A DNA stretch of 64,000 bases from Euborellia annulipes (Eukaryota; Arthropoda; Insecta; Dermaptera; Anisolabididae). Made by a program: the position numbers and the translations under genes. Below are positions 54,695-64,000 of the stretch, one piece after another; position 1 is the first letter of the stretch, and each line of letters opens with the position of its first letter. The notes beneath the pieces were generated by a model, which did no database searches, had not been told where the DNA came from, and worked only from the letters and a program-made list of their open reading frames with translations. The stretch is taken from NCBI GenBank assembly GCA_023213315.1, contig JAKCPI010013946.1:1-64000 (forward strand). Direction: 5' to 3'.

Positions 54695-56790
54695 TGAGTT
54701 TTATAATCTCCCATTTTTCCAAAAATTTTCAATCTCCGAACAAGCATCTTCATAGAGAACTACTCTCAGTCGGGTCTCCTCCCCCTACTCTTATTTATTT
54801 TTTTTCTTGTTGCAGGTGACAATGGTCATCATACTGTGGGTATTTGGACCTTATACATCCATTCATTTAAAAAAATCAGATTTTTGATTCCCCATTTAGA
54901 AAAAAAATGATTTAATATTAGATTATTTAATTCTTAATATTTGTATCAGCCAAAAATACCATTAAAATATAATTTTTTGTTTTGTTGTTTATATGTGTGA
55001 AACATTCCATTCCCTCAGAGTAAGCTTTTTAAAGCTTAAAGACAAACGATTTTCAAATTAATTCATGCTTGAGATAATCAGCAAATTTGATCTAAGCCTT
55101 TAGAATTCAACATTACAGGGTGTTTTAGGCGGAGGCGTATAAAGAAGACTAGGGATTGCTATTCAAATGGCATGGATGGTTTAAATTAGATATTATTTTG
55201 AGTCTTTTTCAAGTTTTATCAGCGTGTATGCAAATATTTAAATTTGAAAACCCTTTTATAATCATAAAGCTAATGATTTTTCGTAGTGATATTTGGTTAT
55301 GATTTCCTGCTTGAACTGTTTCAATGGAAAGGTTTAGAAAGGATTGAATTAAATAGGATAAATTTCATTACAGGTCTAAACAGCTTATATTTTTTTTCGT
55401 TATGATATAATTTTAACAAAACTATATTTATTTTAAACATGCTTTGTTTCTGGATCGTATGGACGATGATAAAATGAAATTTGTATTTCAATTTTATCGT
55501 AGAAAGAGAAATCAAACGATCATTTAAAATTTAATTAATCAAAATATTAGAAAGTGATGAAAGTAAATAATCTAGAAAACTTTTAATAAAATAATAAGGT
55601 TTTTTTTTTTCAAGCCTTTATTATAAAATTTTTGTTGGACACACTTTCCCGCATGTATTTGTTAAATAAAATTTTTATATTTTTAGTTGATTTGGAATAC
55701 TAGGTCTATATTAATAATAAAAAAATACTAACACACATGTCCATTCTTGAATTTATGTTTAAGAATAAATGAAAAAAAAAAAAAGTTTATTTAAAATTAC
55801 ACCATTCTATGGTTTGGAATTTAGTCAATGCCAAAGATATTCAGCAGACATTCAGACAGACATAGTCTACATACACACATACACAAACATAAACAATTTG
55901 TGGATAAATAAAATTTCTAGATAGGCCTATAATGAATCCCAAAACGTGACGGATTCTCGTAGAAATTTTAATTTAATTTCATTTATTTTAAGATAATGAA
56001 AATAAAAATAATTTTCTTCTAGTATTATTTTCATCTCTTTATATTTAAATTAAGTACTTAAATAGCCTCGGGCTATATCCTATAATAAAGAAAAAAAAGT
56101 ACCTAAATGATCTAATTATTCCTAATTGTGTCGATTTTTTCTTAGTATAAAGATGTGTAAACCTGTTTTAGTTTTACGAAGCTCGTTTTCCACATAAAGA
56201 GCTTAATAGCTCCCCAGACATTAAGTCGATAGGCCAATAAACATATAAGGATACTTTAAACAAGTTGATGACCATTACATGTCACCCCAGAATAGTGTAT
56301 GTACTTATATAAGCTTATTTTGTAGTCAGTAAGTAGATCTATTAAATTTTTAGAATAATTTTATTAAAATATATAATCACTTAGAAATTGTTTATACATA
56401 GAAAGAAATAAAATAATCATTCACTTGTTAGTTTCCCCGTGGCCTGGATATATTATATTTGAAAAAGTGAAAAATATACCTAAGTTTTGTTTCACCAGTT
56501 TATTTCCCCCCTATCATCTAGAACCATTTTGCTATTTAGTTTCGCATCTGCTAAAATTTCTGTCATTGGACAGGTCTTTTTTGCATTTTCTCAATACAAG
56601 TATTGAATGTTAGTAAAAGAACAAATGTGCCTTTATAGCTCGAAGATGAAAAGAGAAAAATATTTCATATAGCATTATAAAATACTGACTGAGAAGTGTA
56701 TCACTTATTATCATTTGATATGAATGTTAAAGTAGTTCATTTATATTAATAGATTATTATAAAGGGGTTCACAAAAAGTACACGAAAGGA
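54695..56790. other. AT-rich intergenic DNA
   Basis: AT-rich; one TAGGCCTA near 55,922. Short frames at 55,321 and 56,425 are compositional. No feature supported. Confidence 0.45.
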
Positions 56791-57364
56791 AGTCTATATA
56801 TATATAAAAATGAAATGGGAAAAATGTATGTTCTATAGAAATCTACAATTTTCATTTAATCTATTTGAAATTAAGTACACATATAGAACATGGACCAGGG
56901 AGTAACGTAATAATAATTTGAATCTCTTAAATATTTTGAAAAATTAATTATAATAAAATTTCTTCAATATGGGAACACAAATCTAGATGTTGGCTTGGAA
57001 ATCTTAGAGCGTTCTTTGTGCTCTGAGACCCACCCGTACGGAAATAGTATATGCCCTAAAATATAAGCGAATATAAGCACTTATAATTGCTTATATCCTC
57101 ACTTATAAGCAGAAATATGACCTGAAACTTATATTCTTCAAATTATATATTAACTTATAAGAAAAATTATAATCGGATATAATTTGAATTATAACCAATA
57201 GATACAACTTTTTATATGTCTCGGAAATTATATTTTGGATTATATTATAGTATATCCAAAGATATAATTTTTTATTATAATTGTAATTATATTCGCAAAT
57301 ATGACTGCATTATACATATTCATGATGGTACAGTGACTCTTTAGTTTCTTACGAGGGTACTTAT

Positions 57365-57634
57365 CAGGGGCGTATATAAGGGGGGGGGGCGAGGGGGCCC
57401 GGGCACCCCCCCCCGAAATTTCCCAAACACATATACATATATAGGGATATACAGACATCAGCGCAACAAATTTTTCCGCAGGACGGAAAACTTTGGTTCC
57501 GCAAAAGAAAAAAATGTTCCGCAAAAAATTTCGTGTGAAAAAAAATTTAGTTTCTTAAAAAAAAAAAATTTTCCACAGAAAAATTTTTTGAGTTCGGGCC
57601 CCCCCCCCCGAAAAAATTTCTATATACGCCCCTG
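57365..57634. mobile_element. hAT family D MITE, intact, 270 bp
   Basis: Ends CAGGGGCGTATATAAGG and TATATACGCCCCTG, flanked by perfect GTACTTAT duplications (57,357-57,364; 57,635-57,642). G- and C-runs lie inside the ends; CTTTGGTTCCGCAAAAG is central. Reference copy for family D. Confidence 0.9.
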
Positions 57635-58192
57635 GTACTTATTAATAATTAACCGATAAAATAAGAAAAAAAATAAAAATTAGGAGAAATAGTTGCCATA
57701 GTAAGAAAATATAAATATTTTCCCATGTTTACGATTTTTTATTTATTTACATTTTGAATTCTAAAATATCGGCGTAAATTTTTTGTCTGTGTTCCGGGAG
57801 AGTCTCGGAAAGGATATTATTCACAAAAAATCTTAAGTTCATGAATAATTAACCGTTAAAATAATCTATATATTATAAAAATGAATTGGGAAAAATGTTT
57901 GTATGTACCGGTATGTATTTATCTAAAGCATTGTATTTTTTTTTTTTTATTTATTGTTTTTATCAATCAATTTTTTTCAGAAAATTATGTTTCTACAAAT
58001 AAGGCATTTTATCATATAATGTTATGTCTTATTTTTATATCGTGATATATCACGATGCAAAATTCAACATCATTTAATTTTTAAAACGTTTATCAATTTC
58101 GAGATTTTAATTTATAAAAGTGAATGTCTACGAGTTTTAGATAAAATAAATCAAGAATGCGAAAATAGCAGAGAAAGAAGGGGGGGGAGGAG

Positions 58193-58484
58193 CAGTGGCG
58201 TAGCGAGGGGGGAGCAAGGGGGGTCATGATGCCCCGGGCGCTACTCACAAAGGGGCGCCAAATGGTCCGCAAAACAAAAAAATTGCGGGATAATTTTAAA
58301 TTTTATTATAATTGATTTCTGGAAAATATAATATATTATAAAATATTATATTTTAAATTTAGTGCCAGTGTAATATAATAATTTTGTATGTTTTACATAT
58401 AATATATGGTTTTCGAATGGGGGGGGGGGGGGGGCGATAAAAGGTATTGTGCCCCGGGCGCGAGTTAAGCTCACTACGCCACTG
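58193..58484. mobile_element. hAT MITE, intact, 292 bp
   Basis: Ends CAGTGGCGTAGCGAGGGG and CTCACTACGCCACTG with perfect GGGAGGAG duplications (58,185-58,192; 58,485-58,492). GCCCCGGGCGC occurs near both ends. Confidence 0.9.
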
Positions 58485-59512
58485 GGGAGGAGGGGTAATT
58501 ACCCCGCCATCGACAAGGGGTTATATTATATATAGATTATAACCCTAAATTATATTTTAAAATTTATAATTTAAATTATAAGCGTAAGATTATATCCTGA
58601 GAATTATAATATAAAATATAAGCCTAGGCTTATAAGTTTGAACTTATAATAAAACGCTAAAATGTTATATATTCTTGCTTATATATTTGCTTATAACCTA
58701 AAATATGACCTAGCTTACATTTTAAGCTTATATTTTTTGCCATATTTTTTCCGTACGGGCAGCTTTCCAGGTATATGATTAGGGCTGTGGGAGGAGCTAT
58801 GCAACCAGTTGAAAAAAAATAATAGAGCACGCATCCCACGGACCCTTTAAATCAGTGATTGCCAAAGTGGTCTATATCGACTCCCCAGGGATCGACAACT
58901 AACTACAAGGGGTGTGAGCGAAAAAAAGAATTGGGGGTCTGTGAGATGTAAACGGGGGTCCACGGTAGTCGATCTCATTTATTATATTTATTATTTTTTA
59001 TAATTTGACCTCAGCACACCGTAACACAAAGGTATATTACAGATACACAGATCTTGATATCTTATGGAAAAAAGCTTCAGCGTGGTTGCCAATCTTCTAC
59101 TTAAAAAAAAAAAAAAAAAAAAAACTTGATATCATTAACCAAGGAGATTTAAGATTAAATTTCACTAAACTGTAGGCGGGCTTTTCGAAGAGCACAAGGA
59201 CGCTCTAAAATTTTCAAGCCAACTTGTAGATTTGTGTTTCCATATTGAAGAAATTTGATTATAACTAATTTTCCAAAATATTTAAGAAATTCAAATTATT
59301 ACTACTTTACTCCCTGGTCCATATACTATGTATATATGCACTTAATTTCAAATAGATTCATGGTGGCTATTTATAGAACATATTTATATATATTTACATA
59401 CATACATTTTTCCCATTTCATTTTTATATATTAATATATAGCTTTAGTAAATACAATGGTTAAAATGGATACTAGACTCGAAATATGAATTTGGACCTTG
59501 TGTGGTCATCAC

Positions 59513-60122
59513 TAGGGCTCGGATTTCGCCCTATTTGCCTTTTTTTATTTATGGCTTAAAATTTAGGCCAATATGATATGTATACGTTTCATGAAATTCT
59601 GAATAAAATAAGAGGCATTTGTTAGTGCCTATAATGCCTATTTTGGCCGATTTCAGGTTTTAGTGCCTATTTCATCTATAAATGCCTTTTTTAATGCCTA
59701 TTTTAAGTATTTTAACTTAAAATAGGCTATTTTAAGCCAATTTCGGCTTTTTTTTTTTGAAATTTCACAATAAATTCATTTTATATCACAAATCCGGAGA
59801 AAAACTACAAAAAAAAATCGAACGAGATTCGAATACTAAAAAAAAAGGGTCGAACGAAAAACGGCGCCCAGTTGGGCTTCACCCCCTCCGCCCTCATTCA
59901 GCCATCTTTGTGCAAAGGAGGTAATTGTTTTATCTTTGTTTCCAAAAATAAGACATCAATTTTTTAAATTTTTTATATTATTTCTTAAATAATGCCTTTT
60001 TAAATGCCTTTTTGTGCCTATTTTTACAATAAATGCCTTTTTAAGTGCCTATTTTAATAATTTTTAGTGCTTAGTTGCCTGCCCTTTTTAAAGATTTTTA
60101 GTGCCTATAAATCCGAGCCCTA
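59513..60122. mobile_element. hAT element, 610 bp, intact ends
   Basis: Ends TAGGGCTCGGATTT and AAATCCGAGCCCTA with perfect GTCATCAC duplications (59,505-59,512; 60,123-60,130). Subterminal regions are full of ATGCCTATTTT/AATGCCTTTTT words, the kind of repeated sites hAT transposases bind. A GC-richer core (59,860-59,910) has no coding frame. Non-autonomous. Confidence 0.9.
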
Positions 60123-60134
60123 GTCATCACAAAC

Positions 60135-61500
60135 GTCAATATTGTTTTTATTCATCTTTCCGCACCCAAGCACCCAAACCTCACATCTTATTTATTTTAT
60201 TTTATTTTATTGAAAACTACTGCATTAAAAATTTCTAAATTATTTTAGTTAATATTTCTTTTTTACTTTTAATAAACATTTTAGATAAAAAAATTCAGTC
60301 TTTTTACTTTATTGCATGTGGTATGGTTAATCAATCATCCGAGTCCCGAGACCACTTTAGGGTCGGTAAAAGAGAGCTCTTAATATTTAATAAATCACTT
60401 AAGGGTGATAATTTATTATTATTTTTTTTATATTAATTTTAAATAAAAACGCAAATATCATTTTGCCTTGTTTAACATTGAAAAGCACTTGAGCCACCAG
60501 GCCTATTGTGTGCCTAGGTATATCCATTCACATTTGAATATGAAAGTATAATGATTGTTCAAACATACTCAGAAGCTTTTTCTTTACAAGACTATAAAAA
60601 TTCACTGCTTGAAGAGGATTGGAGAGAAAAAGAGGAAATTTAGTAGATCAGAGTGTCATTTGAGTAAATAGTCTTGATAGGATTAAGGACCAATTTTATT
60701 TTATGTCTCTTTACGTAGGAATTATTTATATCTAGGTACTTTATCATGTCAGTAATTTATTTTACTAAATATTATAATAAAATTCTGTGAAAAATTAAAA
60801 TTCCTTTTCATTATCTTAAATTTTAACAGAGAACAATTAAAAAGGGTTGACTAACATTAGTAATTTTTTTGAAAAATATAAAATATTGGTATATTAAAAA
60901 AAAAAAAATTCATTTTATTCTAAAATGCAAATTCTCTGTTTATTTTCATCTCACTTTATAAAAGATATTTTTTTAATAATAAAAAAAAATGAAAGAAGAT
61001 GAAGAAATAATTATTATAAATATGAATGAATGGAATATTTTTCTCTTTCAAATTTCAATAAAAGAACCTTTTGAGAGGACTTCCTATATATTTTCACCTT
61101 TATTATTGAGAACCGAGAGAAAATAATTTTAATAAAAGAAAAGTTTGATCTTCTTAAGAACTATTTTTTGAAGGGTTGAAATTAGAAATATTTAATGAAT
61201 TTTCTTTCATTTTGATATTTGATAAATTAATTTTTATCGAAATTAAGGAAGTGAATCGATTGAATTTTCTCATTTCCTCGACTTTTATTTGTTGAAAATT
61301 TTTTATTTCTCTTTTTTTTTCCTTGTGGCTCCCTTTCTTCATTAGATGTAATGAAATGTTTTATAGCTTTTGTGACAATAAGAAAGAGACAATGATTAAA
61401 TATGGTTAATATCGGTATGTCTTCTTTTCTTTTAATTTTTATTGCTTATCGATTATCCTAAACAAAACAAGTAACTAAAGGAAAGGGTAGTTTATATACA
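60135..61500. other. AT-rich intergenic DNA
   Basis: No supported feature; the 62-codon frame at 61,154 is Lys/Asn-rich and compositional. Confidence 0.45.
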
Positions 61501-61507
61501 TTATTAA

Positions 61508-61704
61508 GCACACTTTTTTTTTCTCACTCACACTCACACACACATTCACACTCTTTTCGGCAACTCAGGCCATATAAGACATTTACGATATCCGTTATTG
61601 TTTTAATATACATATATGGGGTCCAGGCATTCTTATTTAAGCCATTTGGTATCCAATTGTCTTAAATAAAATCATCGGACTGCCTGGGTTCAGAACCCGC
61701 GACG
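61508..61704 (-). mobile_element. SINE S1 tail half, split by an insertion
   Basis: Minus strand from GTCGCGGGTTCTGAACCC (B-box) through CAGTCCGATGATTTTATTTA, TGCCTGGACCCC, GTCTTATATGGCCTGAG and the GTGTGAATGTG tail to the A-run. The head half continues at 63,491-63,516 (ACCTCGTTTACCAAACGTCG on the minus strand) beyond the inserted element. Confidence 0.8.
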
Positions 61705-61931
61705 CACAGTGGGCTGAAATCGAAAAAAAGCGGCCATAATTATCTTTTTTTGGGCGGATTTTTACAAAATTAAAACTATACATACAGAATCATATGTTCT
61801 TCAATACCCTTCAATATTTTCATATTTTACCAAAAGGGGTTGAAATTACCCCTTGACAAAGTTGAAAAAAAATTATGATGTGTGAAATATAAAGAAAAAC
61901 ATATGTCAAAAAATCAAAAAAAATATGCGTT

Positions 61932-62334
61932 TTACAAAAATGACATTTATTTTTACAAAAAACATACATGGGGTGAACTACCCCTTACTGAAGGGAGCAA
62001 AAAAATATTTTTTTTTTGATAATTACAAGCAATATGTCTTTATATACATTTTAATGGATGCTGATTCCAAATATGTCATCTATTTTTACAAAAAACCTAC
62101 ATGGGGTGAACTACCCCTTACTCAACGTGTTAAAAAAATTTTCCTTTGATAATTACAAGCAATATGTCTTTATATACATTTTAAAGGTCACTCGTTACAA
62201 AAATGTCATTTATTTTTACAAAATATATAGATGGGGTGAACTACCCCTCACTGAAAGGAGCAAAAAAATATTTTTTTTGGTAATTACAAGCAATATGCCT
62301 TTATATACATTTTAAAGTATTGCTGATTACAAAG
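61932..62334 (+). repeat. Three 130-133-bp tandem units
   Basis: Each unit has TGWCATYTATTTTTACAAAA, ATGGGGTGAACTACCCCT (a GGGGT/ACCCC hairpin), a poly-A/T stretch, AATTACAAGCAATATG and TTTATATACATTTTAA. ACCCC positions at 61,980, 62,113 and 62,243 give periods 133 and 130. A faint fourth unit (GGGGTTGAAATTACCCC) precedes at about 61,838. The short frames at 61,925 and 62,058 are shadows of this array. Confidence 0.85.
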
Positions 62335-62399
62335 ATGACTTATTTTCTCTTCCCTCAACATTGGGGGAGGAGGCTCGAACCCCTTGGGCCCCTTGGACT

Positions 62400-62700
62400 C
62401 GGCTTCTATGTCTGTCATTATACTTAAATAAAAATTATTTGCCAAAAAATAAATATATTTACTATAATATAAAGCGCTAGCCACTAACTTCTGTTTTATG
62501 TTCCTGTTTACCACGCTCTCTCGCTGATTGGCCACAGACAGAGGAAGTGGAGTCAGTGAGGGAAATTCAAAACTTCAAAATTTTGCGCCGAAGGCGAGCA
62601 ATTGCAAAATTTCCAAACAGGGAGCAAGAATAAATTTGATGCATTTGCTCGCCGAAGGCATTTAAGGGGGTCCAGGGGGGCTTTACCACTTGTATACAAA
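62400..62700 (-). repeat. GCCTTCGGCGAGCAA repeat, copy 2
   Basis: Opposite-strand counterpart of 19,185-19,535: AGCGCTAGCCACTAACTTCT, GAGGAAGTGGAGTCAGTGAG, CCGAAGGCGAGCAATTGCAA, GGAGCAAGAATAAATTTGAT, TTTGCTCGCCGAAGGC and GGTCCAGGGGGGCTTT. It is nested in the Transib-like element. Confidence 0.65.
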
Positions 62701-63799
62701 AATAATATAGTTATTTCAATAATATTAATATAATAAGAATATGAACAAGAAAAAATGAAATTTTTAAATATTGGATATTTCCTTTTCATAGATTATTTTT
62801 TCAAAAGATTTCAAAATCTGAGGCCCCACCTTAAAATTTTATGGTCATTTTAATAATAGCCTGGTTTTATTTTGCCCGTCAGCCCTTTGTCACGTTTCAA
62901 TATTATCTGTAAAGCAGAGAGAAGTTCATATGGTTTGACGGAAATCATTTGTTTTTCTGCCGATTTAATTATAAAAAAATTAATAAAAAATCGGCGGGCA
63001 AATTCGGGCAAAAAGTTCCGATGCAATCATGTTCTACATGTATTCTAGTTTCAGAATCTATTGAGTTTGTTAGGGATCCGCATGGATCCCATATACTTTT
63101 TTGAAATTGAAAAAATTTTATATTGCTTTTTTTTTACTTACAAAAAAAATTTATTTAAAAATAAATAACTGAAATACAAGAAAAGCAAAAATATTTCCAA
63201 AAAGAAGATTAATTTATCTATGATTCAAAAAAAAATTCATTAAAATTGGATCAATATTAATATATGAAAAAAATTCCTGAATATCGACTTAAAACGCAAA
63301 GAAAAGTTACCATGTTTTCTTGCCCACTTTGGCGCTCTATAACTCTGGTTTGGATTGGGTAAAAAAAAAAATGAATTATTGTCCTGAGGTCCACATATAG
63401 TCTATTATTGGTGTGCAAAACGTTGTTTTTATATTTTGAAGTTCATTTTTTCGAATTATGGCCGCTTTTTTCCTATTTCAGCCCACTGTGCGACGTTTGG
63501 TAAACGAGGTTAGCATTATTAAGCAGTTGATTAAAATTCAAAAACCATTTATATTATATTTAAAAATATACAACAATTTTGTAGTAATATTGCTGCTTAT
63601 GCATATTATTACTCTATTTTATTGTAAAAACAAAAGTTTGGAAGAATTTGGCTACAAAGCTTCGAGAATGGGAATCAAATTTCGAATTTCCTGATCTACG
63701 GTACTGACTCATTTATCCATGGTATTGGCATAAAATAAATGTGCTATACATTCTTTAGATAGATTAGATCAGATTAGATTTAAATTCTTCCAGAGTACT

Positions 63800-63900
63800 A
63801 GTATGTACTCTTTCAGGTTTTTTGTTTTTTCGATTTTTTCAAAATTCATTGTAACGAATTTGATTAAAATTTATAAATCAATTGGCGTTTAGGTTTTCAG
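63800..63900 (+). mobile_element. Family A core scrap
   Basis: AGAGTACTAGTATGTACTCTTTC, TTTTTTCGATTTTTTCAAAATTC and AAATCAATTGGCGTTTAGG: the core block, preceded by AGATTAGATCAGATTAGAT as the 41.2-kb array is preceded by (CTAAT)n. Confidence 0.55.
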
Positions 63901-63929
63901 TTTTTATCATTAATAAAATAATTTTGTTT

Positions 63930-64000
63930 TCTGTGGTTTATTTGTAAAAATTTCAACGTTTCGGCCACTCATTATGTACCATTCAGGTACAATTCAGTTA
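63930..64000 (-). repeat. Hairpin motif at the window edge
   Basis: Minus strand CTGAATGGTACATAATGAGT then GGCCGAAACGTTG: CTGAA, short stem, GAAACGTT, as in the PLE-like motifs. Cut by the window end. Confidence 0.4.

Larger units (their letters stand above)
57033..58759. mobile_element. Inner element with CCCGTACGG ends
   Basis: CCCGTACGGAAATAG at the left and TTTTTTCCGTACGGG at the right, followed inwards by AAAATATAAGC-type words and dense TTATAAGC/GCTTATAA repeats (57,050-57,300 and 58,505-58,740). No target duplication found. It contains both hAT MITEs below and a family A scrap at 57,683-57,740 (GAAATAGTTGCCATAGTAAG). Confidence 0.6.
56795..59440. mobile_element. Composite 2.6-kb inverted-repeat element
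   Basis: Outer arms 56,795-57,028 and 59,187-59,440 are diverged reverse complements (TATATAAAAATGAAATGGGA, GACCAGGGAGTAA, TTGAATYTCTTAAATATTTT, CAATATGGRAACACAAATCT, TTAGAGCGT). A third partial copy of the end (AAAATGAATTGGGAAAAATG) lies at 57,880. The centre holds a further inverted pair and two hAT MITEs. No coding sequence is visible. Superfamily unknown. Confidence 0.65.
61705..63490. mobile_element. Transib-like element with CACAGTG termini, 1,786 bp
   Basis: Terminal inverted repeats of about 37 bp with three or so mismatches: left CACAGTGGGCTGAAATCGAA then AAAAAGCGGCCATAATT; right end is its reverse complement (AATTATGGCCGCTTTTTTCC, TATTTCAGCCCACTGTG). CGACG is duplicated at 61,700-61,704 and 63,491-63,495, and the flanks join to restore an S1 SINE. 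Transib transposons are known for CAC-starting termini that resemble the RAG heptamer and for GC-rich 5-bp duplications. I see no transposase frame, so it is non-autonomous. Inside are a 130-bp tandem array and a dispersed repeat. Confidence 0.78.

Noticed and set aside
57033..58759. A target-site duplication for the CCCGTACGG-ended element
   Set aside because: Flanks GAGACCCA and CAGCTTTC do not match at any length, so the element is called from its inverted ends alone.
61925..62315. Two overlapping frames of 74 and 85 codons as a repeat protein
   Set aside because: They follow the 130-bp non-coding tandem units in different frames; the repeated residues come from the DNA array.
61932..62334. 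CRISPR-like array
   Set aside because: Units repeat along their whole length with no variable spacers, and the sequence is eukaryotic.

Overview
This window looks like a gene-poor, AT-rich stretch of an invertebrate nuclear genome, most likely an arthropod. I see no prokaryotic gene organisation, no credible intact protein-coding gene, no rRNA and no functional tRNA gene. The animal assignment rests on tRNA-derived SINEs, hAT-, mariner- and Transib-like DNA elements, a Penelope-like element (PLE) and a nuclear copy of mitochondrial cox2 that reads through TGA as Trp. The palindrome TAGGCCTA is strikingly over-represented. I cannot name the species. Family names used below (A, S1, S2, D, F, H and so on) are mine.

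Layout. 0-10 kb: a cox2 NUMT, a PLE-like hairpin motif, a first family A copy, a clean 98-bp-arm inverted repeat, a family F element and a small hAT MITE. 10-20 kb: further hAT and TA-target MITEs, S1 SINEs and several family A copies, one of them full length. 20-30 kb: family A copies with a nested mariner-type MITE, hAT family D, and a 1.57-kb element with AGTAGGGGAGACC-type termini carrying an inserted S1 SINE. 30-40 kb: a full family A copy, two foldback loci with PLE-like motifs, and at 35.6-36.7 kb a truncated PLE with identical 232-bp inverted pseudo-LTRs and a readable GIY-YIG C-terminus. 40-54 kb: a 144-bp tandem array built from the family A core, several GC-balanced low-repeat islands, hAT family H and a second family F copy. 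54-64 kb: a nest of elements inside a 2.6-kb inverted repeat, a 610-bp hAT element with a perfect 8-bp duplication, and a 1,786-bp element with CACAGTG termini and a CGACG duplication that splits an S1 SINE and fits the Transib (RAG-related) superfamily.

Between the mobile elements lie scattered islands of 80-300 bp with balanced base composition and no visible repeats. Some carry homeodomain-, NK2- or POU-like words. They would fit conserved regulatory elements in a gene desert, but this is inference. No genes can be said to work together here. The history that can be read is one of repeated insertion, nesting and decay of transposable elements.
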